From Vibrio stylophorae (GTDB lineage: Bacteria; Pseudomonadota; Gammaproteobacteria; Enterobacterales; Vibrionaceae): a DNA stretch of 64,000 bases. Under the pieces are notes generated by a model. The model ran no database searches, was not told the DNA's origin, and saw only the letters and a program-made list of their open reading frames with translations. The translations under genes and the position numbers were made by a program. Location of the stretch: contig NZ_CAKLDI010000001.1 in NCBI RefSeq assembly GCF_921293875.1, positions 1,799,915 through 1,863,914 of the forward strand, in the 5' to 3' direction. The first letter of the stretch is position 1. Every line of letters starts with the position of its first letter. This document shows, one piece after another, positions 8,374 through 17,272 of the stretch.

Positions 8374-9918
8374 ATGACTCTTATCGCAGCCCCCTCCATT
8401 GAAGCCGCCTTTTTAAACATTGCGCAAAATCTCAGTACCAATCTCAGTGCAGAGCAGCAATATCAGTCCATTGTAGAAAGCATGACCAGCGTCTTTCCCT
8501 GCGATGCCAGCGCCCTGTTTGTCCTTGATGAAGCAGGATTTCTCACCCCAGTGGCGGTCAAAGGTTTATCGACCACCGTCTTGGGTCGGCGCTTTTTTCC
8601 CAAAGCACACCCACGCCTTGAGCGCATTATGCAATCGCGTGTCCCTGTCCGCTTTGATGCCCATAGCGATCTGCCCGATCCCTTTGATGGCCTACTCAAT
8701 GACAGTGAGATCAGCATTGATGTCCATGATTGTTTAGGATGCAGCCTGTCGATTCAAAACCAAGTGGTGGGCGTTCTCACCCTTGATGCTTTAGAAGTGG
8801 GTGCGTTTGATCAAATTGATCCGGTTGTTATTGATACCTTTGCCGCACTCACCGCTGCAACCATGCGCAATATTGCGCAGGTTCAAGCGCTTAAAGCGCA
8901 AAATCAAAAGCAGCAAAATCTCACCCAAACCTTGATTCAGCAAGCGCGAATCCAGCAGGGCGAGATGATTGGCTTAAGCGATGCCATGACCCACCTGCGC
9001 AGCCTCATTCACACCGTTGCACCGTCTAATTACGCGGTTTTAATCACGGGCGAAACAGGGACGGGTAAAGAGCTTGTGGCGCATGCCCTGCACGCGCAAT
9101 CGCAGCGTGCCGATAAGCCGATGATCTACGTGAACTGCGCCGCACTCCCCGAAGGATTGGCCGAAAGTGAGCTGTTCGGTCATATCAAAGGTGCGTTTAC
9201 CGGCGCCAATCAAAACCGCGCGGGTAAATTTGAACTCGCCGATGGCGGTACCCTCTTTTTAGATGAGCTGGGCGAGCTACCGCTCCTATTGCAAGCCAAA
9301 TTGCTGCGCGTGATTCAGCAAGGTGAGCTACAGCGGGTGGGGAGTGATGCCCATTTACTCGTAGACGTTCGAATTTTGGCGGCCACCAATCGCAATCTTG
9401 AAGAGGAAGTGGCTAAAGGCACTTTTCGCGCTGACCTCTACCATCGCCTCAATGTCTTTCCCATTCATGTGCCGCCGCTGCGTCATCGCGATGGCGATAT
9501 TCCCGTGCTTGCCGGTTATTTACTGGAAAAAGTACGTCAACAATTTCATGCCCCAAACTTACACGTTCACCCCAGAGCCTTGGCACAGCTAGAGCGCCTA
9601 CCTTGGCCTGGCAACGTGCGAGAGCTCGAGCATGCCCTCACTCGCGCTGCGCTGCACGCTATCGGCCAGCAGCAAACCGTAATTGAACTGCATCATTTTG
9701 GTGACCAACTACCTGCCAATGATGTTAAAAACACAACAACTCTATTACCCCAACAATCACAGCCCATGCGTGAACTGGTTGAGGATTATCAAAAAGCCCT
9801 CATTGTGCATGCATTGAGCAAAAATAATGGGGTTTGGGCACAGGCGGCTGAATTCCTCCAGATGGATCGCGGTAATCTCTATCGTATGGGTAAAAAACTT
9901 GGTCTAACAAAAGGTTAA
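8374..9918 (+). CDS. norR: Nitric-oxide-responsive sigma-54 activator NorR
   Basis: 514 aa bacterial enhancer-binding protein. An N-terminal GAF domain (about 1-180, in E. coli NorR the site of the NO-binding non-haem iron) precedes a AAA+ domain with Walker A GETGTGKE at about 226, the sigma-54-contacting GAFTGA loop at 273-278, and Walker B-like LFLDELGELP. A C-terminal Fis-type helix-turn-helix follows (NNGVWAQAAEFLQMDRGNLYR region, last 45 residues). The ATG at 8374 is chosen: GGAG sits 8 nt upstream; an upstream TTG at 8353 has no such site. hcp and hcr follow on the same strand behind a sigma-54 promoter, so they are the evident targets. No norVW or hmp is in the window. The GAF identity follows from the family and the context. 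Confidence 0.92.
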   Translation: MTLIAAPSIEAAFLNIAQNLSTNLSAEQQYQSIVESMTSVFPCDASALFVLDEAGFLTPVAVKGLSTTVLGRRFFPKAHPRLERIMQSRVPVRFDAHSDLPDPFDGLLNDSEISIDVHDCLGCSLSIQNQVVGVLTLDALEVGAFDQIDPVVIDTFAALTAATMRNIAQVQALKAQNQKQQNLTQTLIQQARIQQGEMIGLSDAMTHLRSLIHTVAPSNYAVLITGETGTGKELVAHALHAQSQRADKPMIYVNCAALPEGLAESELFGHIKGAFTGANQNRAGKFELADGGTLFLDELGELPLLLQAKLLRVIQQGELQRVGSDAHLLVDVRILAATNRNLEEEVAKGTFRADLYHRLNVFPIHVPPLRHRDGDIPVLAGYLLEKVRQQFHAPNLHVHPRALAQLERLPWPGNVRELEHALTRAALHAIGQQQTVIELHHFGDQLPANDVKNTTTLLPQQSQPMRELVEDYQKALIVHALSKNNGVWAQAAEFLQMDRGNLYRMGKKLGLTKG

Positions 9919-9948
9919 AGATTCTTCACTGACATGCTCACTGCGTGT

Positions 9949-9978
9949 AAAAAAGACATCAATTTTGATGTCTTTTTT
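9949..9978 (+). terminator. Terminator-like palindrome after norR
   Basis: A 14-bp inverted repeat, AAAAAAGACATCAA / TTGATGTCTTTTTT, around a central TT. It ends in a T-run and lies 30 nt after the norR stop. GC content is low for a terminator. Because it also sits about 60 nt upstream of the hcp sigma-54 promoter, an operator role cannot be excluded. Confidence 0.6.
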
Positions 9979-10035
9979 ATATCGCGAGTCATTCCAAATA
10001 CACTTAATCCTCTTATAAAACAAGAACTTAAAAAC

Positions 10036-10051
10036 TGGCACGCAAGCTGCA
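10036..10051 (+). promoter_or_regulatory. Sigma-54 promoter of hcp
   Basis: TGGCACGCAAGCTGCA: the -24 GG (10037-10038) and -12 GC (10049-10050) are separated by 10 bp, and the sequence matches TGGCACG-N4-TTGCA with one mismatch. It lies 88 nt before the hcp start and directly follows norR, a sigma-54 activator gene. Confidence 0.85.
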
Positions 10052-10138
10052 ATCTCACCATCATTCATCGCCACAACATGGCGTTATTACATCAATTTTC
10101 GCGCATGACGCGATTTAGATTTATCACTGGAGATATGC

Positions 10139-11800
10139 ATGTTCTGTATTCAATGCGAGCAAACCATTCAAACCCCAACCATCAAGGGCTGCTCTTTTGC
10201 CCAAGGGATGTGTGGCAAAACTGCGGAAGTATCCGACCTACAAGACGTGCTCGTCTATGCATTACAAGGCGTTTCTTTCTGGGCAACCCAAGCGCAAACC
10301 CACTGCATTGAAGACACTGAAATCAATCAATGGGCACCTAAAGCCTTTTTCGCCACACTGACCAATGTGAACTTCGATCCAGCGCGAATTTTAGAGCTCA
10401 CCAACCAAGCGGCAGCCTACAAGGCACGTTTACAATCTCAAGTGATGGCCGCTGCCATGCTCACAGACGCTGAGATGCAGGCGCTACCAGCGGTTGCGAC
10501 CTTTGTACTTCCAGAAACAGCGGAAGAGATTTTAGCGCAAGCCCCACAAATGGCTGTCAACCGCGGTAAAGAGAGCTTGCATGAAGATGTGATTGGCCTG
10601 CGTTTACTCTGCCTTTATGGCTTAAAAGGCGCAGCTGCGTATATGGAGCATGCGCGTGTACTGGGTCAAACCAATCGCGAGATTTACAACGAATATCATC
10701 AAATCATGGCGTGGCTAGGCAGCGAGCCCACTGATCTCAATGCCCTGCTTGAGTGCGCAATGCAGATCGGTATGATGAACTACAAAGTGATGGCGATGCT
10801 GGATCAAGGCGAAACCGATACCTTTGGTCACCCAACCCCAACAGCGGTCAATGTTAAACCGGTGAAAGGCAAATGTATTTTGGTTTCAGGTCATGACTTG
10901 CACGATCTCGAGAAAATCTTGCAGCAAACCCAAGGCACTGGCATTCAGGTGTATACCAATGGCGAAATGCTACCGGCACATGGCTACCCAGAGCTGAATA
11001 AATATCCGCACCTTGTAGGTAACTACGGTAGCGCATGGCAAAACCAACAAAAAGAATTTGCCAACTTCCCTGGTGCGATTGTGATGACCTCGAACTGCCT
11101 ACTCAACCCAAATGTCGGCCAATACGCAGATCGCCTCTTTACTCGCAGCATTGTTGGCTGGCCAGGCGTTCGCCATATTGAAGGGGATGATTTTAGCGAA
11201 GTGATCGCCTGCGCCGAGGCGCAAGAAGGCTTTGCGCATAATGAAATCGAGCAGATGATCACAGTTGGCTTTGGCCGCAACGCACTGATGAATGCCGCGC
11301 CTGCTGTGATTGAGCAAGTCAAAGCAGGCCATATCAAGCACTTCTTCCTTGTCGGTGGTTGCGATGGTGATAAATCAGAGCGTAGCTACTACACCGATTT
11401 TACGGCGCAAGCACCTGAAGACACGCTGATCCTGACCTTGGCCTGCGGTAAATTCCGCTTTAACAAAAACCAATTTGGCGAGATCAACGGTATTCCGCGT
11501 CTTTTGGATGTGGGCCAATGTAACGATGCCTACTCTGCGATTCAGCTGGCCATTGCCCTTGCCGATGCCTTTGACTGCGGCATTAACGACCTTCCGCTGA
11601 CCCTTGTGTTGTCTTGGTTTGAGCAAAAGGCCATCGTGATCCTATTGACCCTCTTTGCGCTGGGCGTGAAAGGCATCTACACCGGCCCAACGGCACCTGC
11701 GTTTTTGACCGATAACCTGATTGCCATCATTCAAGAAAAATTTGATATGCGCATGATCAGCGACGTTGAAAGTGATTTGAACACCATTTTGTCTGCGTAA
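10139..11800 (+). CDS. hcp: Hybrid cluster protein (protein S-nitrosylase / NO reductase)
   Basis: 553 aa, the normal enteric Hcp length. The N-terminal cysteines C3-x2-C6-x11-C18-x6-C25 are the spacing of the enteric class, which holds a [2Fe-2S] cluster, rather than the C-x2-C-x7/8-C-x5-C [4Fe-4S] class. Downstream cysteines for the hybrid [4Fe-2S-2O] cluster are visible in [25 protein letters not shown] and DVGQCNDAY. Hcp is an anaerobic cytoplasmic enzyme first called hydroxylamine reductase; high-affinity NO reduction and protein S-nitrosylation are the better-supported roles. The ATG at 10139 has GGAG 8 nt upstream. It is expressed from a sigma-54 promoter with NorR just upstream, and its redox partner gene hcr follows. 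Confidence 0.96.
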   Translation: MFCIQCEQTIQTPTIKGCSFAQGMCGKTAEVSDLQDVLVYALQGVSFWATQAQTHCIEDTEINQWAPKAFFATLTNVNFDPARILELTNQAAAYKARLQSQVMAAAMLTDAEMQALPAVATFVLPETAEEILAQAPQMAVNRGKESLHEDVIGLRLLCLYGLKGAAAYMEHARVLGQTNREIYNEYHQIMAWLGSEPTDLNALLECAMQIGMMNYKVMAMLDQGETDTFGHPTPTAVNVKPVKGKCILVSGHDLHDLEKILQQTQGTGIQVYTNGEMLPAHGYPELNKYPHLVGNYGSAWQNQQKEFANFPGAIVMTSNCLLNPNVGQYADRLFTRSIVGWPGVRHIEGDDFSEVIACAEAQEGFAHNEIEQMITVGFGRNALMNAAPAVIEQVKAGHIKHFFLVGGCDGDKSERSYYTDFTAQAPEDTLILTLACGKFRFNKNQFGEINGIPRLLDVGQCNDAYSAIQLAIALADAFDCGINDLPLTLVLSWFEQKAIVILLTLFALGVKGIYTGPTAPAFLTDNLIAIIQEKFDMRMISDVESDLNTILSA

Positions 11801-11825
11801 TCGCGCATTCATCGTTCTCAAAAGC

Positions 11826-11851
11826 AAGTGCGGCGCCATCGCGCCGCACTT
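11826..11851 (+). other. Strong hairpin between hcp and hcr
   Basis: A perfect 11-bp GC-rich stem (AAGTGCGGCGC / GCGCCGCACTT) closes a CATC loop 25 nt after hcp and about 50 nt before hcr. It is followed by CTCATTTC rather than a T-run. It probably acts as a partial terminator or mRNA-stabilising element that lowers hcr relative to hcp. Confidence 0.7.
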
Positions 11852-11902
11852 CTCATTTCAAATTTTCCATCCGTTATACGGTCAAAGTAAGTGAGATTCG
11901 TT

Positions 11903-12991
11903 ATGTCTTTCGATTGGTCTTCTCCCCTACCTTTTCGCTGTCAAAGCAAGCATCAAGAAACCCCTCAAGCTGTCACTCTTGAGCTTGCGCCGCTCTTTGC
12001 TGCCGATCGCTTTGATTACAAACCCGGACAGTTTATTTCACTGGGTATCATGCACAAAGACCAATGGGTCTATCGCGCCTACTCACTCAGCAGCCTTGCT
12101 CACGAGCCCATCCTGCGCATCACAGTTCAAGCCGTAGACAAAGGGCTGGTTTCAAACTATTTGGTCCACCAGCTTGCAGTCGGCGAAACGCTGCAACTGA
12201 TGGCGCCCGCCGGTCCATTTAACTGCATCGACCAAGCGGCAAAAATCAATGATGGCACACGTCAAGCCGTACTGGTAAGCGCAGGTTGCGGCATCACCCC
12301 AGTCTTTGCCATGGCGCAATATTGGCTGAGTCAGCCTGAACCTTGCGATGTGCACTTTATTCATTTGGCCAAATCAAAAACAGACACCATCTATTTTGAT
12401 GCGCTGCAAACCATGGCCAAGCAGCAGCCCAATTTTCATCTTCACCTGCTCCTCAAGGATGCTATGACACCTTCGCAGGCGCAGCAGCGCTTTGATGGCC
12501 ATTGGTTGCAAAGCTTAGTACCTGATTTTATGCAGCGCAGCATCTATCTCTGTGGCCCAGAGCAACTGATGCAACAAACTGCGCAAAGCCTTGAAGCGCT
12601 CAATTTTGAGATGGCACATTTTCATCATGAAAGTTTTACGCCAGGGCCTCACGCATCAATAGGCACAACAACAAGTACAGCAATCAGCACAGCGGCAGTC
12701 ACCGCAACAGCGCATGACGAGGCCGCCCCTGTGCAGATCACGGCACCCGCCTTTGGAGCGACCATGCAAGCCAATGTGGGTGATAACCTCGCCGATAAGC
12801 TTGAAGAGATGCAATTGCCAATTTTGGCAGTATGTCGAAGCGGTGTGTGCGGCGCCTGTAAGTGTAAAGTAACCCCAGGCTCCGTGGACAGCAGCAGCCA
12901 AGAAACACTCAGCGCGCAAGAGATTGAAGATGGTTATGTATTGGCGTGTAGCTCAACCCTAAAAGCGGATACAGAAGTCCAACTGGGTTAA
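11903..12991 (+). CDS. hcr: NADH oxidoreductase Hcr (Hcp reductase)
   Basis: 362 aa. Ferredoxin-NADP reductase-like FAD domain (about 10-110) with the flavin motif RAYSLSS; NAD-binding domain (about 115-235) with SAGCGITPVFAMAQ; and a C-terminal plant-type [2Fe-2S] ferredoxin domain (about 275-360) with CRSGVCGAC, that is C-x4-C-x2-C, and a distal Cys in LACSS. Electrons go NADH to FAD to the 2Fe-2S cluster and then to Hcp. A threonine/alanine-rich linker of about 30 residues joins the NAD and ferredoxin domains. The ATG at 11903 is preferred; a GTG at 11891 in frame would add four residues. It is the second gene of the hcp-hcr operon. Confidence 0.94.
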   Translation: MSFDWSSPLPFRCQSKHQETPQAVTLELAPLFAADRFDYKPGQFISLGIMHKDQWVYRAYSLSSLAHEPILRITVQAVDKGLVSNYLVHQLAVGETLQLMAPAGPFNCIDQAAKINDGTRQAVLVSAGCGITPVFAMAQYWLSQPEPCDVHFIHLAKSKTDTIYFDALQTMAKQQPNFHLHLLLKDAMTPSQAQQRFDGHWLQSLVPDFMQRSIYLCGPEQLMQQTAQSLEALNFEMAHFHHESFTPGPHASIGTTTSTAISTAAVTATAHDEAAPVQITAPAFGATMQANVGDNLADKLEEMQLPILAVCRSGVCGACKCKVTPGSVDSSSQETLSAQEIEDGYVLACSSTLKADTEVQLG

Positions 12992-13032
12992 TCTTTTTCC
13001 TCCAGATCCATATTGATATTCATGGCCACGGA

Positions 13033-13090
13033 AAAGCCGCGACTTTCGAACCCCAAATGTCAAGACATCAGGTTTCGATTGCGCGGCTTT
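13033..13090 (+). terminator. Long stem-loop after hcr
   Basis: AAAGCCGCG (13033-13041) pairs with CGCGGCTTT (13082-13090), and inner arms TCGAACC / GGTTTCGA extend the pairing imperfectly. It lies 40 nt after the hcr stop and is followed by TCTC rather than a clean T-run, so its strength as a terminator is uncertain. Confidence 0.55.
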
Positions 13091-13113
13091 CTCAAATACC
13101 ATGTTCTAATGCC

Positions 13114-13154
13114 AAGGCGCTGTTTAGGGCTTCATTTGGCACTAATTTTAGCGC
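13114..13154. other. Second imperfect inverted repeat after hcr
   Basis: CAAGGCGCT pairs with AGCGCCTTG across a loop of about 20 nt; the tract TAGACGTTTTTTATTT follows. With the preceding stem-loop this makes a double-hairpin region between hcr and the convergent gene at 13194, suitable for two-way termination. Confidence 0.45.
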
Positions 13155-13193
13155 CTTGAATTAGACGTTTTTTATTTAGACGTCTAGGCATCG

Positions 13194-13715
13194 CTATTCT
13201 TGCGCCGAGACAGGCGCTTGTACTGTGGTTTTTTCTGCGGTGCGTCGGCATGTTTGCTCTAAGGTTTCCCCCGCCGTCGCTTGTAAGCCTTGATACACAC
13301 CGCAGGGCCAAATGAGACCAATTTCATCTTCCAGATACCAATAAACAGGCTCTGTGGCGCACCAATAAAGCTGGTCATAGCGCCAACTATCGCCATTTTT
13401 TTGCATCACCGCCCACAGCGCTTTATCTAAGCCATGGTCACAGTAATGGCCTTGATACCAAGGCTTGGCGTCTTTTTCGCTCTCAATTTCTCCAACCACC
13501 ACAGCCCAGTCTTGATCGACATTGACCCTTTCCACCGAAATCGTCACAGCTTGGCCGAATTCAACGCGCGCTTTTTGCTCAAGTGCCGCGATCACCGCTG
13601 ACTGCTTCTTATCTAAAGACTGTTCCTCTAAAGCCTGTGCCCCTAAAGACTGCGCATGAACCAAAGCCGTCGCGATAAGGCAAGTAAAGACTGAACAAAA
13701 CGTCAATGCGCGCAT
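13194..13715 (-). CDS. Secreted hypothetical protein
   Basis: 173 aa. Signal peptide: MRALTFCSVFTCLIATALVHA, cleavage after VHA likely. The mature protein begins with a Gln/Leu/Glu-rich stretch, then a compact domain with Trp/Tyr-rich segments and several cysteines (HYCDHGLDKALW, LYWCATEPVYWYLEDEIG, WPCGVYQ) that may form periplasmic disulfides. The ATG at 13715 has AAGGA upstream at a normal distance; an upstream start would put eight residues before the signal peptide. No family recognised. It converges on hcr. Confidence 0.7.
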   Translation of the reverse strand: MRALTFCSVFTCLIATALVHAQSLGAQALEEQSLDKKQSAVIAALEQKARVEFGQAVTISVERVNVDQDWAVVVGEIESEKDAKPWYQGHYCDHGLDKALWAVMQKNGDSWRYDQLYWCATEPVYWYLEDEIGLIWPCGVYQGLQATAGETLEQTCRRTAEKTTVQAPVSAQE

Positions 13716-13847
13716 AAAAATTCCTTTTTTATCAAACAATGAAATCGAGATATTACAACAAAATAACAGTTAAAGTTCATATATATCAATATGATATGGT
13801 TTTTATTTATTTTTTATCGCATAAAAACCAAGCGATTAACCAAGCTT

Positions 13848-14855
13848 TTAGCCAAGCCAAGACAGCATCACGCCAAGCGCCGCCAGACTCGCAACCACGC
13901 AGCTTGCAATTTTTAACCAACAATAGGGATGCGCCCCCTGCACTTTGCCCGTTTGCCCATTGATCAACACTTGGAATAGTTTGCCCTGATACTGATAGGC
14001 CAACACCCAAACCGGCAGCTGTAGGGGCTGTTCAATAACATCGAGATATTGCGTTTCTTTATGATGAATACGCTGGGCATCACCGCCGATATCCAAACGG
14101 ATAGCGTGTTCAATCTCCGCCTGCATTCGTTCTTTAGCACGTGCATATCCCGCGGCCATATCGACTTGAAAATCCACACATACATCTACTGAGAGACAAT
14201 CTGCTTGATCATCGACCTGTAAGCGAAGATCCCAAGGTTCAAGTTGATGCAAACGCGCTGTTGAAATTACATGCGCCGCAGGTACCAGTACATCCTGACA
14301 TCGCGTGGGAACAAAACCACTCACCGAACGCCAGCTTGTTCGCCGCTCAGGCTGAGTCACACTTTTCCCATCGGAATTGGTGCGCGTCACATCGATATAG
14401 AAATCATCACCACGCTCGCCGCTATAACGGGTTTTCGTATCACACCCATATAGCCAATAAGGCATATACATGCTCTGGCATCGATGAAGCCAAGTGCGCT
14501 GCTGCAAAAAACCATGCGGCACAAACCAGCGAGCGCGAAGCCACTGTTGCAAATGCGCGAAAGCCGCATCTCGTGTGACTTGAAAAGGCAACATGCGAAA
14601 AAGCTGACTGTGCTTGTCACCATGTGTCTCATATGCCCTGTTTGGAATATGGCAAGGCTCGCATGGCAAATCGCACAATGGGCAGCGCACAGCGTCGCGC
14701 CTTTGTGCAAAACGATTTTGCTCAAAATAGATTTGGCTAACGCTAACTTGTGCGTCGCAATGCTGGCAATTGAGCACTACGCGCGCCTGCTGACAAAACG
14801 CCACATCAGTCCCTGAGTGCTTCATCGGCATTTGCCACAAGCCGTACACCATCAT
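13848..14855 (-). CDS. Zinc-ribbon membrane-anchored protein (often misnamed PriA-like)
   Basis: About 335 aa. The N-terminus has two CxxC pairs, CQHC and CPLC, forming a zinc ribbon. The middle has the family pattern MPYWLYG...TRYSGERGDDFY, a TSWRSVSGFVP stretch and DVLVPAA, and the C-terminus has a transmembrane helix (LKIASCVVASLAALGVML). This architecture matches the widespread family annotated as TFIIB-type zinc ribbon protein or wrongly as primosomal protein N-prime; its function is unknown. The start is uncertain: a TTG at 14873 and ATGs at 14855 and 14825 are all in frame with no strong ribosome site. The gene is somewhat Cys- and Arg-rich. Confidence 0.72.
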   Translation of the reverse strand: MMVYGLWQMPMKHSGTDVAFCQQARVVLNCQHCDAQVSVSQIYFEQNRFAQRRDAVRCPLCDLPCEPCHIPNRAYETHGDKHSQLFRMLPFQVTRDAAFAHLQQWLRARWFVPHGFLQQRTWLHRCQSMYMPYWLYGCDTKTRYSGERGDDFYIDVTRTNSDGKSVTQPERRTSWRSVSGFVPTRCQDVLVPAAHVISTARLHQLEPWDLRLQVDDQADCLSVDVCVDFQVDMAAGYARAKERMQAEIEHAIRLDIGGDAQRIHHKETQYLDVIEQPLQLPVWVLAYQYQGKLFQVLINGQTGKVQGAHPYCWLKIASCVVASLAALGVMLSWLG

Positions 14856-15164
14856 GCTCAGCGCTTGTCGCAATCTTGCCGCTATGCACCGCTAAATTTT
14901 GATTTTTGATGCCACCACCCCATCATCGCCTCCATGCAACGCCAATCAATTCATGACCTCATCGCCACGGAATTATAGGTAAGTGAATGATTGAATAAGT
15001 GATTAATTATGGTTATCAAGACTGGATGCGGCAACGCACAGCAATCTGTAAAGCCATGAAAACGTTCTAAAATCTTAGCTGTAACAGAGGGAGTTTTTGC
15101 ATTGAGGCGTTTTTACATTGAGGATTGCTTGTAAGGATGACCGCTTTCAATCCAAGCCCATAAA
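14856..15164. other. Intergenic, no gene seen
   Basis: About 310 bp between the zinc-ribbon gene start and the terminator of the acetyltransferase gene. It presumably carries the promoter of the zinc-ribbon gene. No ORF, RNA or repeat stands out. Confidence 0.4.
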
Positions 15165-15190
15165 AAAACCTCAGCACTGGCTGAGGTTTT
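15165..15190 (-). terminator. Terminator of the GNAT gene
   Basis: Perfect 11-bp stem AAAACCTCAGC / GCTGAGGTTTT, loop ACTG. It has a U-run on the minus strand from the A-run at 15162-15168, 20 nt after the gene. Confidence 0.88.
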
Positions 15191-15210
15191 AATGCGCGAG
15201 AGCGCCCAAC

Positions 15211-15747
15211 TTACCAAAATGATTGATCAGCCAATGCCGACGCGCAGGCCGTTGGCCCAATCAACACCGCCAATGGCTCAGTTGTCAGTGATTGCGCCAG
15301 CCAACCATGGGGATAAGATAACGTCAGCGGCGCTGGAATCTGCGCTTCTGTGACCTGCTCAAACCCCACTTTGCCGTAAAAATTAGGGTCGCCGTAGGTG
15401 ATGGCGATCTGATAGCCCTGCTCTTTCATCATATTGAGACCAAAGGTAATCAGTTGCTTACCAATCCCCTGACCTTGATGAGACGTTGCCACGGCCACTG
15501 GCGATAGCAAAATCGCTTTTTCTTCGCCGCCATGGCGAAATACGGTCAAAATAATCGCCCCGACAATCAGCTCCTGTTCGATGGCGACAAAACAAAAGCA
15601 ATCAGATTGCGGCGTTGTCGTTAAAAGATCGCGCGCAAGCTGGCCAATCAGTGCGCCTTCAGTAGGCCCTTCGGCATCTGAAAAAGTCTGGCGAAATAGT
15701 CTTTCAATCGGCGCAAACTCTTGGGCAGAATGAAGCGAAAAATGCAT
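15211..15747 (-). CDS. GNAT family N-acetyltransferase, YhbS-like
   Basis: 178 aa. The acetyl-CoA pyrophosphate-binding motif A is visible as SHQGQGIGKQLITFGL (pattern Q/R-x-x-G-x-G/A), preceded by the strand LLSPVAVATS and followed by YGDPNFYGKVGFEQV, the beta-bulge region typical of YhbS/predicted acetyltransferase COG3153 proteins. It transfers acetyl from acetyl-CoA to an unknown amine. The start ATG at 15747 is preceded by AGAGAGAA. The gene stands alone with its own terminator. Family certain, substrate unknown. Confidence 0.87.
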   Translation of the reverse strand: MHFSLHSAQEFAPIERLFRQTFSDAEGPTEGALIGQLARDLLTTTPQSDCFCFVAIEQELIVGAIILTVFRHGGEEKAILLSPVAVATSHQGQGIGKQLITFGLNMMKEQGYQIAITYGDPNFYGKVGFEQVTEAQIPAPLTLSYPHGWLAQSLTTEPLAVLIGPTACASALADQSFW

Positions 15748-15979
15748 TGGATTCTCTCTTTATTTTCTTTTTTCGAAGTGTAACGATCTTTGGCCATTTT
15801 GGGCAGCCGCTAACCATTTTTTGTTGACCGACACGCGAAATCAGCCTGCATTTTTATGCCCGTAAGGTCACTCACCCCCATCACTCATCGCAAAATAAAT
15901 ACAATCTTCTACGACGCAATTCTGTTACTATCAAGCCAGTATTCATCGCATTCTATGCATTTTGATAAGAGAGACTCAG

Positions 15980-16336
15980 ATGAGTTCAAGCATCGATCAG
16001 TTCAAAGCGGAACTAGAAAATTTTGTCGCCCAAACCCGTCAAACAAATCTGGTTTGGGGCCTATGTCTTGATGAAGTGGAATGGCTATCCGTTGATTCCA
16101 GCGAATTTGAAAACAGTGAAGTAATGCCATTTTGGTCGAGCGAAGAAGCCGCTCGCGCGCATTGCGTTGAAGAATGGGCTGAGTTTGAAGTGACCTCCAT
16201 CGATTTGGATCTATTCACCAACGAATGGATGACCACCCTGTCAGAAGATGGTGTATTGGTTGGCCTCAACTGGAATGACGCCCTAGAAGGCGCAGAGCTT
16301 GAGCCAGAAATGGTGACTAAACTTTTCAGCAAATAA
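15980..16336 (+). CDS. DUF2750 family protein
   Basis: 118 aa, acidic and cytoplasmic. The sequence contains WGLCLDEVEWLSVDSSEFE, MPFWSSEEAARAHC and LVGLNWNDALEGAELEP, which I recognise as the DUF2750 pattern (small conserved proteins of gammaproteobacteria related to immunity-like folds). The protein is strikingly acidic and Trp-rich. The ATG at 15980 gives the usual start; a TTG 18 nt upstream is in frame but less likely. Terminator follows at 16382. Function unknown. Confidence 0.82.
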   Translation: MSSSIDQFKAELENFVAQTRQTNLVWGLCLDEVEWLSVDSSEFENSEVMPFWSSEEAARAHCVEEWAEFEVTSIDLDLFTNEWMTTLSEDGVLVGLNWNDALEGAELEPEMVTKLFSK

Positions 16337-16381
16337 TCGATTGATACTATTTATTGATTACGAATAGTATGCATTGTTTTC

Positions 16382-16408
16382 AAAGCGCTTCATCAGAGGC
16401 GCTTTTTT
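16382..16408 (+). terminator. Terminator of the DUF2750 gene
   Basis: AAAGCGC / GCGCTTT stem with a 10-nt loop followed by a T-run ending at 16408. Confidence 0.82.
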
Positions 16409-16495
16409 ATCGCCATCACAACTTGAACTGATTGATATATCAAGAACTATGCACAGCCGTCTACAATGATTCACCTTATTTTATAGTGACTCATA

Positions 16496-17182
16496 ATGTT
16501 CAAACAGACGCCCCTTTTATTGCCCGCAATCCTAATCTCCTTTAGTTCTTTTGCAGAAACACCGCTTCCAGATAGTCGCTCTGATTTTCAGAACAATGAT
16601 TACAACTGCTACATTGACCCAATGAATCATATTGCTCGTGAGCGTGGCGGCATCGCTTACCATAATAAAATCAACCTATTGGATTTACGTACACTATTTA
16701 ATGACCAATACATCTACATCACCGACGGCACGCAGGTTGAAGTCAATGGCGTTTGGGCATACAAGTGGTGGGGTTTTAACGAAAATAAACAATGGTGCGG
16801 TCACAATGACAAACTGCACTATGTTGATAATCGCTATACCCGCATCATCGACCAAACTGACACCGGCGCACTATTATCTGCCGATGAGCTAAAATACTAT
16901 GGCGATTACATCACCCCATCCATTGAATCGCCGAAGTGGCGCATTGAAAAATTGGCCAACACACTCACGCTAACCAATGCCAACCAAGATGAAATTATTC
17001 CCGCGGATTTAACGCTCAAAGCCAACCAAGGTCACTGCCAACTGACGCTCAAACAAGGAGCCTATCGCCCAGTACCCTTTGGCCAAACCATTCGTTACCA
17101 GATCCCTAAAAACTGCAATTTATTGACCCTTGATGTCACGCTCAAAGATGCCACTTTCTATAACACCTTTACCTTTCAGTGA
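16496..17182 (+). CDS. Secreted hypothetical protein
   Basis: 228 aa. Signal peptide about 1-20 (LLLPAILISFSSFA, cleavage after SFA). The mature protein is rich in Tyr, Asn, Asp and Trp, with Cys in DYNCYID, NKQWCGHN, GHCQLTL and KNCNLL, suggesting two periplasmic disulfides. The N-terminal half contains VNGVWAYKWWGFNENKQWC, a carbohydrate-binding (CBM5/12-like) flavour, which is only a suggestion. No family named. The gene has its own terminator and stands alone. Confidence 0.72.
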   Translation: MFKQTPLLLPAILISFSSFAETPLPDSRSDFQNNDYNCYIDPMNHIARERGGIAYHNKINLLDLRTLFNDQYIYITDGTQVEVNGVWAYKWWGFNENKQWCGHNDKLHYVDNRYTRIIDQTDTGALLSADELKYYGDYITPSIESPKWRIEKLANTLTLTNANQDEIIPADLTLKANQGHCQLTLKQGAYRPVPFGQTIRYQIPKNCNLLTLDVTLKDATFYNTFTFQ

Positions 17183-17196
17183 AAGTCACCGCGTAA

Positions 17197-17218
17197 AAAA
17201 GGCGCTTCTGCGCCTTTT
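17197..17218 (+). terminator. Terminator
   Basis: Stem AAAAGGCGC / GCGCCTTTT with a TTCT loop, 15 nt after the secreted-protein gene. Confidence 0.82.
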
Positions 17219-17272
17219 CATCCATCATCTCATTTGCTCAGAGCTGAGAGGCTGTCAATTAAAGTGAAAGCC

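Noticed and set aside
9949-9978. Palindrome after norR considered as a NorR operator
   Set aside because: It does not fit the GT-N7-AC NorR pattern and has the A/T-flanked shape of a terminator. It is kept only as terminator-like.
9934-10311. ORF spanning the hcp promoter
   Set aside because: It covers the sigma-54 element and runs out of frame through hcp, with no protein-like features.
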